Positions 20,701 to 33,081 of a DNA stretch of 64,000 nt are shown here, one piece after another. Position numbers and translations under genes: made by a program. A model generated the notes under the pieces. The model did no database searches. It had not been told where the DNA came from and saw only the letters and a program-made list of their open reading frames with translations. Within the stretch, counting starts at the first letter, position 1. Each line of letters opens with the position of its first letter. The DNA comes from Micractinium sp. NFX-FRZ (lineage: Eukaryota; Chlorophyta; Trebouxiophyceae; Chlorellales; Chlorellaceae): the NCBI GenBank assembly GCA_029339195.1, contig JAPTJF010000041.1, positions 168,868 to 232,867 on the forward strand, read 5' to 3'.

Positions 20701-23408
20701 ATTGGGGGGTTCTCTGGTTGGGGCGAGCAGCAAGTCCTGGCTGTGCTTCAAGGCTGATGGGGCTGGGGTGGGGCACGCTCCTGCTCCGACAAGGAGAGGC
20801 TGCACGCCCCCCCTGCATATACCCCTACCCGCCTCACTCTGCTGCTGCTTCCCCGTCCGCCGCCCCCCTGTGCCCACTCACCCCGCAGTCACGATTGCTG
20901 GCCTGGGTGCGCTCAGCCAGCTGGCGCACCTGCAGAAGCTGGACCTGTCGTACACCCCCCTGGAGGTGAGTGAGGGTGTCGGGATGGTGGCGGGGGTGCA
21001 CGGTTGGGTGGGCAACCCCAGTCCTGGATGCCTGCCTGCCTGTTGGGATGCTCCTGGTGTGCCCTCTCCTACACCCAGCGCTGCTGCTGCTGCCAGGTCT
21101 TCAGCTGCAGACCAGCCCACTCCCCCACACGTGCATCCTTTCCCTCCCCCCTTTTTGGCTGGCTGCCCCCGCTGCAGGATCCCACCCCCATCTACGCCGC
21201 CTGCCGCAAGCTGACCTGCCTCAACCTGTCCAACAACTACGCCCTGCGCCCAGAGGCCCTGCTGCCGCTCTTCCCGCCGCTGGAGGCCCCCGCTGGCGCT
21301 GCCCCCGCTGCCGCTGCTTCTGCTGGAGGCAACGCAAGCCAGTGCAGCGCCGCCACAGCGCTGGCAGCTGCGGGGGCCGGCACTAGCACCGCAGCAGCGG
21401 CAGCGGCCGGGCCTGCGGAGCCGATGCTGCCGGGGCTGCGAGCGCTGGACATTGGGTATTGCGATATGCCGGCGGCGGTGCTGGCGGCCGTGGTGCGCCG
21501 CGCCTCCCGCCTGCACTCCCTCACCATCAGCGGCTGCCGGGGCGGCGTGACCGACGCGCTCTGGCCGCTGCTGCACAGCCGGGCGGAAGACAAGGTTGCC
21601 AGCAGTATCACAGCCGCCGCCGCACTGGCTGCACCCGTGCCCGTGCCCAGCGGCAGCCTGGCAGCCGAGCAAGCAGCGCCCCAGTGCAGCGGCAGCCAGG
21701 CGACTGCGCGGTCAGACGCCACGACCGTGCCAGCCGCAGCAGCAGCCGCAGCAGCAGCCACCCCTGAGGTGCTGAGCCAGGCGGGCAGCGCTGCCATGCT
21801 GGCACTCAGCCTGGCCAGCCAGGGCTCCGCCCCCTGCCGCCCGCCTCCCGCGCTCAGCAGCTGCGGCGGTGCATCTGCTGCTGCTGCTGCTGGCGCCGGC
21901 GCCGGCACCGGCGGCTCTGGTCGCCACGCGCTGCGCAGCCTGTCCATGGTGGGCAGCAAGGACCTGCGCTCCTTCTGCCTGGGACTGGTGCCCGCGGCGG
22001 CGGCGCTGCAGCACGGCCTGCTCATTGGGTGGGTGGGCAGGCGGGGTGGCTGTAGTTACGTCATGCGTGCAGGCGAGGCGGGGAGCAACGGCGACAGTGC
22101 ACGTCGTGCTGGGTGGGCACCGCTGCTGGCTGGCGGTGTGGCGCGTGGGAGGGGTGGGGGCGCCATGCACACCAGGTTGATGCACATGCTGGCTGCGCCC
22201 TGCGGCCCCCGGCACCAACAGCCCTTGCCGTGCCGTGCCCATAGCTGCCTCAACACGTCCCCCCTGCCAAGCCCTGCCCTCCCTGTGCGCTGCAGCGGCG
22301 GCACAGTGGTGGTGACGACCGGCGGGCAGCAGTACGTGCCCGTTGACAGCGTGCTCAGCGGACTGCAGGAGCTGCGGCTGAGCCTGTCAGGTGGGTGGGC
22401 GAGCACGTAGGGGCCACGCCATCGCTGGCAAGCCTTGCCGCCGCTGCAACTGTACCGCGCTGGCGACGTGCTGCATTCTCGCCGACACTGGCGCCGCTGC
22501 ACATGCTGATTGTCACTCACCACTGCCACATTCTCCCCCCCCCAGCTCTGATCACCCTCTTCCCTCCTTCACCCCCCTCGCCTCCCTCGGTCTTCCTCCC
22601 CCTTGCAGGCCGCCTGCGCAGCCTGTCTCTGGGCCTGCCCGAGCTGTGCGAGCTGCAGCTGAACAACTGCGGGGAGCTGGGGGAGCTGGTGCTGCACTGC
22701 CCACGACTGGCACGCCTCTCCCTCCAGGTGCTGCCCCTACGCTGCTGCTGCTCTACAGTGTTGTGCTCATGCTGCGCTGGTGGCAGCCGTGGGGCTGCTG
22801 GTGGGCCGTGCAACAGCGGTGTCATCCGCAACTTGCCTGCATGCCTGCCATGTGTATGCCCCACCTGCACACCACCCGCCAAACTGCCCGGACACACTCG
22901 CCCTGACCCCGCCCCCCACCCACCATGCCACACCTCTTACCGCCCCGCCCGCAGGCCTGCCGTGCGCTGCCCGAGGCCGCCCTGCTGGCGGCGGTGGGGC
23001 GCTGCCCCGAGCTGCGGGAGCTCGACCTGCAGTACTGCCCGGTGGGTGGCTTTGCCTGATCATCGTTATCGTCATGTGTGGGGCAGAGCCTTGGGTGGGC
23101 ACAGCACCTGCAGCAGTGGCGCCTGCAGCAGGAGGGCTTGCCCTTTGAGGCTACTCCGTGGTGTCGCCTGGTAGGCCCCAGCTTCCTCACGGAAAGCCCT
23201 GCCCGCCCTGTGCCTCCCCGCTCCCATGCTCATGCCTGGCATTGCCTCCGTGCTTCCCTCACCGAAAGCCCTCCACGTGCCTCCCCACCTCCCCCCACCC
23301 CCCTGCCTGCAGCAAGCCACGCCGGAGCTGGTGGCGGCGCTGCGCTCAGCCTGCCCCGCCCTGCTCAGCGTGATCACCACGCAGCCCCGCGCCTCCACCT
23401 CCTCCTGA
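14745..23408 (+). CDS. F-box/LRR-repeat protein of the FBL15/SLOMO type
   Basis: This is probably the substrate receptor of an SCF E3 ubiquitin ligase. Twenty-one exons join in phase: 14745-14865, 15156-15373, 15664-15764, 15973-16203, 16510-16646, 16863-17067, 17555-17624, 17808-17959, 18417-18495, 18942-19071, 19303-19373, 19529-19603, 19917-20042, 20250-20341, 20589-20659, 20889-20965, 21178-22028, 22296-22390, 22609-22727, 22955-23041 and 23313-23408. The product is 1067 residues. The F-box is at about residues 55-105 (LTSEHLLNLVFSHLSLEDL, then WREV and FWQTINLKGR). Some twenty leucine-rich repeats of the CxxL-x-L-x-L-x-x-C type follow. Exon 17 carries a long Ala-rich insert. The LRR order and the block LRSLSMVGSKDLRSFCLGL recall plant FBL15 (SLOMO), an auxin-linked F-box protein; that orthology is inference. 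Three introns hold copies of neighbouring exon edges. Confidence 0.85.
17052..17193 (+). repeat. Three copies of the exon 6 end and donor in the F-box gene
   Basis: The exon 6 terminus and its donor (GACGGG then GTGAGC, junction at 17067/17068) recur in diverged form at about 17114-17137 and 17170-17193, roughly 60 bp apart. The third copy keeps CGCTGACGGGGTGAGCG exactly. Confidence 0.8.
17881..18108 (+). repeat. Decayed duplicate of the exon 8 3' half in the F-box gene
   Basis: A 26-bp block spanning the exon 8 donor (17945-17970) recurs exactly at 18083-18108 in the intron. Upstream of it, 20 bp of the same exon (17881-17900) recur at 18007-18026 with two mismatches. The intron thus holds a partial, frame-broken copy of an LRR exon with its splice donor intact. 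Confidence 0.85.
18675..18967 (+). repeat. Three copies of the exon 10 5' edge in the F-box gene
   Basis: The exon 10 start (after the acceptor at 18940-18941) reads TGCCCCAACCTGGTGGAG. Preceding intron copies begin at 18677 and 18787, each after an AG and a pyrimidine-rich run. The spacings are 110 and 155 bp. The 18787 copy still translates CPNLLVLGL, against CPNLVELDL in the exon. Confidence 0.8.
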
Positions 23409-24217
23409 TGACACGACATGCCATGATACGAGCGGGGAAGTTGCTCGGTTGCCGGTGGGCCACCTGTGTTGGCCCTGCCAAGATTGCAAATGCAAGCAAA
23501 TGATGCACTACTTGCCCCCTCCTCCCTCCAGCCCACGCCCCACTTTTGTTGTTGTTGTTGTTGTTGCCCCGCCTCCCTGTCGCGGCGCACCCTCTCTTCC
23601 CGACAATTCATCCCTATTGGTATTGCCCCCCCATCCCTCACTCTCGTCCTCTGCCCAGCAGCCATTCCTGCTGGGGCGGCACCCTCCACCTCTCTGCCTT
23701 GCCCTGCTTTTCTTTCTCCCCAGACCGGGCCCTCCTTGTTGCTGTATCAACTCCACCCGCCCCAACCCTTTGTTCGCTCCCCAACCTCTGAATTGCATTC
23801 TGACCGCGGCCTTCTGGCCTGCCGCAGCAGCCATTGCGCTGCCTCCCTGTGCCGGCCCCGGCAAGTGAACACGGGGCGCACACCTGTAAGGCTGAATACA
23901 CCTGGGGTGCCCCTCATGGAGTAAGCAGGCAAGGCCGAGCATGGACAGGGCAAGTACACAAAGGAGTTGCACGGACGCCATTGCCTCGCTTACTGGTGCG
24001 GCACTGGGAGGCAGACAGGGCGGAGCGTCACGGAATGCAAAGCCAGGCAATTTGCCCACCAGGCGCAGGTGTGTAGGCTATCGGAATGCAAACCGATACA
24101 GCAGGAATGGCGGAGCTTTCTTGAGCAGGGTTAAGGCTATTGGCAGGCAGAGCGGAGGAGCAGGGGGCCCTGCCTGGAGCTTTTCTCAGCTCACCAAGCA
24201 GCGCCCTCTCAGCCCTC
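23409..24217. other. Convergent spacer between the F-box gene and EXO84
   Basis: This 809-bp tail-to-tail spacer holds a (TTG)n microsatellite near 23546-23568 and a plus-strand TGTAA at 23885-23889, 477 nt past the F-box stop. No conserved coding is seen. Confidence 0.55.
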
Positions 24218-27200
24218 TCAGCCCTCCTCCGAGGTGCTTGTCAGCCGCCGCTGCTCCCCCTCCTCCCCCTCCTCCGTCCATGCACGGCTGCCATCTTGTG
24301 GCTCCGCCGCTGCCGCCCCCGTGAAAGGCTGCCCACCTGCCGCCATCTGTTCGACCGCCTGGCTGGCGCTGGGTGTGAGCGGCACTGCTGCCATGCCCAG
24401 CTTCTCTCCCATCTTCACGAGGTGCTGCCCCAGCGCAGGGCTGATGCACAGGTCGCCACAAATGTCTGTGACATGGGGGTGGGTACAAAATGAGGCGGGG
24501 GGGCAGTGAGCGCACATGCACGTATTGCCGGGGGGCAGCACCTGCATCCCTGCGCGCATTGAGCCTCTGACCGCAGGCGGCGATGCACACTGTGCGTGGC
24601 CGTCACGCATGCCAGGCACCAGCACCGCCGCCACTGCACCAGTTACCAAGAGCGTGGCCGCAAGCAGCCCGGCCGGCAGGCTGCCCACTGGCACAGCGTA
24701 ATGCACCTGCACACCGGCGGCCAATGGGCAGGCTAGCGCAACATACCAGCCCTGACACCGGCACAATACAGTGACCGCAGGCGCACCTGCCAGCGGCGCC
24801 AGTGCTTGGGGGAGGAACCTCTCCAGCAGCTGGGTGCTGAGCTCCATGGCGGCCTCGGCGGCAGAGGCCAGCCTGGCAGCACACACAGGGTGCGGCGGTG
24901 CAGGGGAGGGGAGTCAGTGTTGTGCCACGACACGAGAGCTGCTGGAACGTGTAGCAGGAGGAGGGCGTACATGTTGTGCCATGAGAATGCGCATGTGTAT
25001 GCGGGGCGGACCTTGCAGCGCAGACCATAGGCGCAGCCTGGGAGGCAGCAACTGCTGTCTGTGGCCAGCACTCAACTTTGATTTGTCCTCGTCAGCTGTC
25101 AGCCCGCCCTCCCTCCCGCCGTTGTACACAAATGTGCCCGCCTCCAGCGCCCAATGGCCCCCTCGCCTCTCCTGGCCCTCCTCGCCTCTCCTCGCCTCTC
25201 CCCCTGCCCCGCCTCACATGCTGTGCCCCTCCTCGACTCCCCTGCCCCCCTCATGTGCTCTGCCCCAGCCCCCCCACACGCCCCACCCCCACCCACCCAC
25301 CCACCCACCCCTCCTGGCCCTCCTCGCCGATGCCGGGCGCCCTGAGCCTGTCGTTGAGCTCCGCCGCCAGGCTGGCAGTGTACAGCTGGAACAGGTCGCA
25401 CACCTGGGCGGGGGATGCATTGGGGGAGCAGGCGGGGGCGGGTCTGGTACAGACCGCGCAGCACGACACTCTCAGGCAGGCGCAGCCTGTGCTGCGCCCC
25501 TGCCCTGCCTTGGCCAGCCACCCCCCTGCCCTGTCCTGAACCCTTGATGGCCCACTGTGTCCCCTAGCCCGTGCACCCCTCGCACCCCCCGCCCATCGCC
25601 CCGTCTCACCGCTTTGCGCAGCGCTGCCTCCACGCGCGGCGAGTGCAGGCGGCGCACCTCCCCAGCCACCGCCTCCACCTCGTCAAGAAGGTAGTCGGCA
25701 GATGGGAAGGCTGCAGGTTGGACAAGGGATATAGGCCGGTGGGAGCAGTTGGGTACAAGGGGGAGGCTTCCGGGCAGGTGCACCCTGAGGGGATCTGGAG
25801 GTTTGAATCAAGAGTCCACATCATTGGGAAAGATAGTCTAAGTCAGGGGAAGGGGCACCACCTCTTCTCCAATTCTGCAACACATGTCACCCTGGCCCCC
25901 AGGCTCACCGGCGGCCAGGCAGTCCCAGGAGGCTGGGTCTGGCGGGGGCGGCACCGCCCCGGATGCCAGCCCCTCCACCTCCCCAGCCACCGCCCGCTGC
26001 AACGACTCCCCCAGCTTGCGCACCCGCCGAGCCAGGACCTGCGGGGGGGAAGGGGCCGCAGGGTTGGGGGGGTTGAAGTGGGGTGAGTGGGGCCGGTAGG
26101 CATGGCCCGCGCCAGCAGCTAGCAGGGTAGGGAGGCGGGGAGAGGCCAGGGGGTGGTTGGAGGTGGTTGCGGGTGAGAAGGCGTGGGCGGGCACGCGGGT
26201 TGGCTGGCGCACAGGCGCGCTGGCACCCGGGCAGGCAAGCAGATGCTGCAGGCGCGCGTTCGCCCCGCACCCACTCAAAGCCAGCCCACCCTCTTCCCCC
26301 AGCCCCCTATCCCCCTACCCCCTACCTGCTCCAGCACCGCCCACAGCTCCCGCTGCACCGTGGGCACCAGCTGCAGCCCGTGGCTGGCCTCCAGCGCGGC
26401 ACAGTGAGCAGTGAAGGCAAAGGCGCAGCGCGCAAAGGCGTGCAGGCCGGCAGGCGCCGCAAAGGGCAGCAGCGCATGCTTGCGCAGCAGGTGGCAGGCC
26501 CTGCAGGGGTGGTGGGCAGGGCGGACGCGTGGGGTATACGCACCGGCAGCTAACGGGAAACTGTTGCAGCCATGCAAGCCCACCCAAGAGCCAGCTTGAG
26601 CTGCAGACAAACGGCCCCTCAGCAGCACTCCAGCAGCACAGGCCCATGCCCCAGGCTGCATCCCGCGCCAGAGAGACGCTTCCGGCAAAACACCGCACCC
26701 ACCGCTCGGTCTGGTGCAGCGACCACACGAGGAAGGAGGCGCTCAGCTCCGCACCCGCTGCTGCAGCTGCCGAGCCAAACACCGCGGCCGTGTCGTCCGC
26801 TGCCGCCCCCAGCCCCAGTGCCAGCTTCTGGCCCAGGCCGGCGGCGTAGTCTGAACCATCGGCGTCGCCGCCGCCGGAACTGGCGGGGCGGCGCAGGGCG
26901 GCCTGCTGCCGCTTCAGCTTGGCTGCGGGGGCGGGGTGTGAGGGGCAAGAGGTAGGGTTGGAAGTCTGACAGCTTGGCTGCGTTCCGAAGCAAGGCAGGG
27001 TGTGGGGCATTTGCCCACGTGCCCCCGACAGCATCTGGCAGGCGCTCCCCGCGGTGATACGATCGTGCACCGCCTGTGTGCTCTTCCCACGTGCTTGATG
27101 GAAGACATATAGTATGGTCCCTGCCCTGCAACTGTGACTGGTACGACCAGTGCGCATGCCACATCACAATCAATGGTGCCCCCCAGCCATACACCCACTC

Positions 27201-30200
27201 ACCCGCATAGGCTTCAAGCACCGTGGCGTGCGCATGCTGCCGCCCCGCCACGCGGCACAGCAGGTCGGCGCCCGCGCAGATGTCGGCTGAGGTGGCGATG
27301 GGCTGAGGTGGCAGCGGAGGGGACAGAGAGGCAGCTGGGTCAGCCAGGGACACCGGGCAGGGCGGGGCAGGGACGGATGGCCGGGCGGGTAAAGCAGGTT
27401 GAAAGCTGCTTGCAACACCTCGGTTGCTTGCCGCCTGCATCAAAGACGGAGGTGCAGTGCTGAGCGAGCATTGACCAACCAACACACGAGCAGCCATGTG
27501 CAGGACAGCACACACATGCGTGCTCCACCCGCCAGCTGAGCAGCACCCCACCCAGCCCATCCCTCACCACACCTGCAGGACCGCTAGGACCATGAGGGGG
27601 ACCCAAAACATCCACAACCCTGCAACCCTGAGCAGCACACCCTGCAGCCTGCCCTTCGCCCACCCACCTGCAGGACCGATGGGAGTGGATTGAGAGCTTT
27701 GTACCCTCCACCCCCAAACCCTACCCCCACTAAATCCTGACCTCTTAAAGCCCGCCCCCCGCCCACCCTACCTCCACCCCAAACCCTGCCCCCACTAACT
27801 CCTAACCCCCTCAAGCCCGCCCCACGCCCACCCCACCTGCAGGACCTGCTGCTCCGCAATCGCCACCAGCTGCTCCCTTCGCTGCTCCACCTCGCCGGTC
27901 AGGCTGTCGAGCCGCGCCTGTGGGGAGGGTATAAGAGGTAACAGGGCTGAGGCAGCAGCAGGCCTGCACCTGCCGGGCCTGCCCCGCTCTCAAGCCCCAA
28001 GCCGGCCCTGTGCCCGAACCACTCAGGGCCCGTGCGCAGCCCTGCCGGCACCGACGAGCCTCGCTATACGCTGCATACCCAACCTTCCGCGCTTCCTCCA
28101 CTGTGCCTCCCTGCATTCGTCAGCCTACCCTCTCCCTGCCTGTCCAAACCTGGCGCCATTGCCTGCCGCGCAGGGCTGCCCCCCCCAACATTCCCTCCCG
28201 CATGCCGCCGCTTGTCTTGAACTGCTCCCCCCATCCCTCCCGGCATCCCCACCTGCTGTGCCGGGTCGTCCCTGTCGGCCCCCGCCACAAAGCGGGCCAG
28301 CAGCTTCTCCAGGCGGCGCAGCAGGGACAGCGCGTCAGCCAGGCGCCGCTCCGCCACTGCAAGCCCCGGGCGCACAGGGAGGCAAACAGGGAAGGAGCGG
28401 GCGGTTGCAGGTTGGCAGGAGGGAGGGCAGGAGGGAGATGGGCAGGGCTCGGGTACAAGGTGTTGGTGGCGCGGTAAGATCTGAGCAGGATGGGGAGGGA
28501 ACATGCCTCCGCAGTGCTGTGCGTGGCACATAGGGGTGCTGCCTCCTCGCCAGGATCCATTACCCAAGTGATGGTAGCAGTCAAAAAACAATAAAAACAA
28601 AAACATCCTGCCTGCAGCACACAAGGTTTTCATTGCAACCAAGGAAGAAAGGAAAGCACGTCGCCTACCTGCCACGTCAGCATCATCCAGGCATTCGAGC
28701 CACTTGGCCCCATCTCCCGCCGCCCGCCACGCCGCCTCCGCCTCCGCCTCCGCAGCGCCTAGCTGCCGGCTGCCGTCCAGCAGGCCCCCACTGCTGAGCC
28801 CGCGGCGGTGCGACACAGCCGCTGCCTGGAAGGCCTGGGCTGACACGGAGGCGGACACCTCCTTCAGTCCCTCCACCACATCGCCCATGCTGCACGTAAC
28901 GGTACAGGGGAGGAGGGACAGAGAGGGGCGTGAGAAGGGGAGGGATGCATGAATGGAGGAAGAGCCCTGGGCGAACACGATGGTGGCGCGCTGCTGCAAG
29001 CCCGCCGCCACGTCACCTGTGCCGGCAACAGGGTGCTGACACGAGGAGTGGGAGGGGAGGGGCGACTGCTGGTGGCTGCCCCAGGAACACAAATGCCATA
29101 CAACCTCGCAGGTTCTTCCCACCCACACGCCCCGGTCGCGGCTGCCCCAGGAGCACACGCATACGGTCCCCAAACTCCCGCACCCACCCCCACCTCACTG
29201 CCCCACCCCCCCTGCCCCCCCTGCCCCCGCTCACGTGTGCAGCAGGTTCCTCAGCTGCTGGAACTCGCCCTCCAGCCGCAGGATGCCTGCAGGGACGGGC
29301 GGAAGGGGGGGAAGAGCCCGGGGGGACAAGGTTCAGGGTCATACAACCGGTATGTTAAGAGTGGGGGGGAAGAAGGTTCACATGGTGACACTAGCAGCGT
29401 GAAGAGGCGGCAGGAGAGGGCTGGCTTCTGCTGCTGCTTGTGGGGAAGCGCAGGGAGGGTGGATGGGATTTGTATCAAGTCGTTGGCCAGGATGTGCGTG
29501 GCGTGGGGTGAGGGCGGGCAAGCGGCATGCCGGCACCGTGGCAGGGGTGCCGATGGCGTGCCGATGGGGCAACAGAACACAAGGTGCCAGTAGGATAGAG
29601 ATGCATCTGCTTGAACGGCAGCCCCAGCTGTGCCCCCCCAACCCAACCCAACTCAAAGCAGTAACACCACCGGCCCACCCTCACCGGGCGTTGCGCGCGT
29701 GAACTCTGCATAGTGCGCCGTCACCGCCGCCTTGAGCTGGGCAGACACCTCGCCATCCAGCTGGGCCAAGTCGGCACGCAGCGTCTCCACGCCCTTCTCT
29801 GCAGCAGGCAGGGGTGGCAGGGTAGCGCAGGGGGCAGAGGAAGCAGGGGGGTGTCGGACGCCAGGTCGGCAGGCCAGCGACTGCTGCAGGGGTGATGCAT
29901 TGGGGGGAGTGGAGCAGGGCCGGGCGCAGGGGGCGGGGCGGGGGCAGGTAGCAGAGCAGGCTGGCGGGCAGGCGGGTACGTGAGAAAGGCAGGCAGTCGG
30001 TCAAGGAGATGCAATGAGGGTTGGGCGAGATGGGCGTGCAATTGACATGCAGCATGGATGTGCAGCTCCCAGGCCGGGCCCGCCGCTGCCACATCAGCGC
30101 GACCCTTCGGCATGCCCCACAACTTTCACCCACCCTGCCCGCCCTTGACTCAACACCATGGTGCCAGTCGGCCAGAATCCCTGCAACACACCACACACCC

Positions 30201-31056
30201 CTGCACCCCACCCCTCTCAGACCCCCCCCCCCCATCCCCTCTCACCACCTGCACCCCACCCATCAACAACAACGCCTCACCCGTGAGCGACCCCAGGTCT
30301 GCTTCCAGGTCAAACCGACCCTCCTCAAACAGTCGCAGCCGGGCAGCCGCGCTGGTGCCGCTGGCGCCGCCGCCGCTGGGGCCATTGCCAGCAGTGTGCG
30401 CCGCACCCCCGGCATCATCTAGGATTGACGGCAGGCGGGGGCCGCCCGGCATCTCGCCGCTGCCGATGCGGCGGTGGGCGCCACCTGCCGTGCCCGACAC
30501 AGCAGCTGCCGCTGCGGCTTCACGGGCCCGGCTCCCCTTGCCGCTTCCCAGCTTGCTCACCCCGCGCGTGAAGCGGGCAAACGTGCTGCTCTTGCTGCGC
30601 TGCACGCTGCAGACAGAGGTGGGCCGGCAGGTGGGGGCGCCAAGCATCAGCTGTGCAGGGGTTGCAGGGGCACGGCCTGCCACCAGCGTTGCAGCACAAC
30701 CCAATGGGTGGGGCAGCTGCAGCTGCGGCCAACTGCTGACACTCTAGGCGGTTCTCTGCTGCCTGCACAGTATGCAAACCAGAGGTGCAACCCACTGCCA
30801 TCGAGCGCTGTTGTGGGGGCGCCAAACACTCACCCGAGCGCACCCTCGCCGGCGCCATACTCAAGTGTGCGCACAGCACCTGGCGCCCTGCAATGGAAAC
30901 ATGAGCACATGCACACTCAAATCTATACTGAAAGCAATGCAATGGAGAAGCACGGGTCCGGCCGGCACTGGCCGGCGCTGGCCCACCCCCACCGCTGCTG
31001 CCGCCCACCCACCAGCTAGCGGCGGGCGCCAGCGGGGAGTCCCTGCCGCCTGGCAT
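24218..31056 (-). CDS. EXO84: Exocyst complex component EXO84
   Basis: EXO84 is a subunit of the octameric exocyst that tethers secretory vesicles to the plasma membrane. Sixteen exons join in phase to 716 residues: 31056-31013, 30887-30834, 30606-30281, 29798-29685, 29286-29235, 28889-28669, 28356-28253, 27917-27837, 27302-27203, 26922-26703, 26500-26326, 26038-25909, 25710-25610, 25403-25309, 24872-24787 and 24465-24218. The Exo84 N-terminal signature is visible: FEEGRFDLEADLGSLTG, the AQLKAAVTAHYAEFTRATPG segment and LRLEGEFQQLRNLLHT, where a helical coiled coil begins. The rest is a helix-rich rod as in plant EXO84, with Ala-rich linkers. The start at 31056 was chosen because it keeps phase through two small exons. 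The intron after exon 8 repeats that exon's end. Confidence 0.85.
27572..27846 (-). repeat. EXO84: Three copies of the EXO84 exon 8 end and donor
   Basis: In transcript sense the exon ends GGTCCTGCAG followed by GTGGGG (plus strand 27836-27846). The same GGTCCTGCAG followed by GTGGG or GTGTG recurs in the intron at 27667-27677 and 27572-27582. A second direct repeat of about 65 bp, rich in CCCCACTAA, lies between them (about 27707-27838). Confidence 0.8.
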
Positions 31057-31385
31057 CGCGGAGGCGACGCCTTCTCAGCCCTGGAATCACCACCAAAGGC
31101 GGAACAGGCGCTCAGCTCCAGAAAATGAGGTCAAGGAGAGCTGCGTGGCTGATCAGCTTTCCGAGGGTGTCGGCTAGCAGCTGAAGGCGCTGCTGCCCAC
31201 ATTCCTGGATGAGAAACACACTCTCTAAGGTGCTCGAGGTCAAAAGCTGTTTGTCGAAGGGGTCTTCTTGTCCGTGCTGGGCTCCGTGCTGAGTTCTCCT
31301 AATGCCGAGTTGAACGCCACATGTCGTGTTTCCTGTTTCTGGGTTGGTTGATCTGACCCCTAGTACTCCCACGGCCTCTGTAGCC
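31057..31385. promoter_or_regulatory. Shared divergent promoter region, EXO84 / COX5B
   Basis: The start codons of these head-to-head genes are 329 bp apart. The sequence is less GC-rich than its surroundings, particularly 31200-31380. No coding is seen; the promoter role is inferred from arrangement. Confidence 0.55.
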
Positions 31386-33081
31386 ATGCTCTCCCGTGTT
31401 GCGCAGTCCCTGCGGCTCGCGGCTTCCTCGGGGCTCGCGACCCCCGCTGCGGTGCGCTGGGGGGCTGCAGTAGGGAGCATGGCGCCTCGCTGGCGCAGGG
31501 GTGCAGGGTTTTGGCGTGGGGTGAAATATGTCATGTGTGTTGCGTAGCCTGTGGAGGTGACCCCCCTCACGCTCTCCCAGCCCGCAAATCGCCGCTCGAT
31601 AGGTCATGGGGGCAGGCAGGGAGCACAGGAGCACCCTTGCAGGCCTATGGTTAGCTCACTTGCGCGGCTGCGAGTGCGGGCCAGCCTCCCCCCCTTCTCA
31701 GATGCCCTCTCCCGCCGTCCAATGTCCTCTTGGGGCCGTCTGGTATCGCGCGGGCTTCTCACTGCGTCGTCCCTTGGGCTGCCCTGCTGCAGGTCGGCGC
31801 CCTGGGCGCGGCCGCGACGGCGGCGGTGCGCAGCATGTCTGCAGCGCACTACGCCACCACCTCTGGCGATGAGCTGGCCAGCTACTTGGAGCAGACCACT
31901 GGCCCGGAGCGTGAGGAGCTGGAGGCCAAGGCAAAGGGCATTGAGAACCCGTGGCACGAGGCCTGGTGCGTGGCTTTGTGCGGCTGCGCAGAGGCGGGAG
32001 CGGCGATGGGGCCCAGGGGTGCAGGGGCCTAGGAGGGCTGCAAACTGCTTTGCACGCTTGCTGGCAGCGCACAGGCAGCCAGCAGCCTTAGCTGACCGTG
32101 CAGGGCAGGTGCAGCGTGTTGCTGCCAGGATGCCTGCCATCCTGTGTTCTGCGGTGGCGCCGCTGCCGAAGCAGGCAGCGGGGATCCGTGCTGCAGCGAG
32201 CAGCATATGCACAGCAAACGGAGCTGGGTTACGCAGCAGGCGGCTGGTGTATTCAGGATGAGTATCCTGGCGCATGCAGTCAACACGCAGTAGCAGCAGC
32301 GGCAGGCAGGCAGGGCCGGCGCACGTTTGGCTGCCCGGCTTTCCGCACTCAGCCACTTTGGCAGCTCAGTGGCTGCATGCGCGCATGCTACGGCCAGCCA
32401 CAGGCAGCTTGAGGCCTGCCATGCTGGCATTGCCTCGATGCGACACATGGGAGCAGCGTCGAGAGTCGGATGGCGCACTGCCACGCCACTTGTCCCCTGT
32501 CCGGCCCCCCTATTTGACATGTACCGCCTCCCGCCCTCTGCCCCTGCCCTCCCCACCCTCATCCTCAGGCTGGACGCCCCCTTTGGCACTGAGGAGAACC
32601 CGGTGGTGGTGCCCTCCGAGTTTGGCGAGCGCATTGTGGGCGTGGCCGACCCCGACGACGACTCGCTGGTGGGTGCTGCCTGCTGCGCTGCGCTGCGCTG
32701 TGCTGTGCTGCGTGGTGGGGCCGTCTTGCTTTGTTGGGCAAGTGTTGTTGGGCATGGAGGCCCCTGACGGCTTGTTCAAGGGCAGCCGTTTTGGGCATGA
32801 CAGCATACATGTGGTGGACAGAGGCACCCCTTGGTAGGCATCCATCCGTGCAGCAGCGCTGCCATGCGCGTTGCTGCGGCTGGGACGTACCCGGCCGCCT
32901 GGCACCCGCCTTGCCTGCGGGCACTCCTTCCCGCCACTGACCCACCTGTGCACCCGCTCCCCTCCCCCCTGCGCAGGTGTGGTGGGGCGTGATTGAGGAT
33001 GGGCAGCCCCCCAAGCAGATCATCGAGGGCGGAGAGTTCTTTGTGCTCAAGCGCCTCCCCTCCACCTCCACCCACCACTAG
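31386..33081 (+). CDS. COX5B: Cytochrome c oxidase subunit 5b, mitochondrial
   Basis: This nuclear-encoded peripheral subunit of respiratory complex IV faces the mitochondrial matrix. Four exons (31386-31469, 31793-31965, 32569-32668, 32977-33081) join in phase to 153 residues. The N-terminus is a mitochondrial presequence rich in Arg, Ser and Ala (MLSRVAQSLRLAASSG). The core carries the COX5B blocks GIENPWHEAWLDAPFGT, ERIVGV and a C-terminal EFFVLKRL. The four zinc-binding cysteines found in animal and land-plant COX5B are absent: where CPxC is expected there is PKQIIEGGEF, and RIVGC reads RIVGVADPDDD. Length and fold blocks are otherwise normal, so the gene looks functional. Whether the loss is typical of green algae I cannot tell here. 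Confidence 0.85.
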
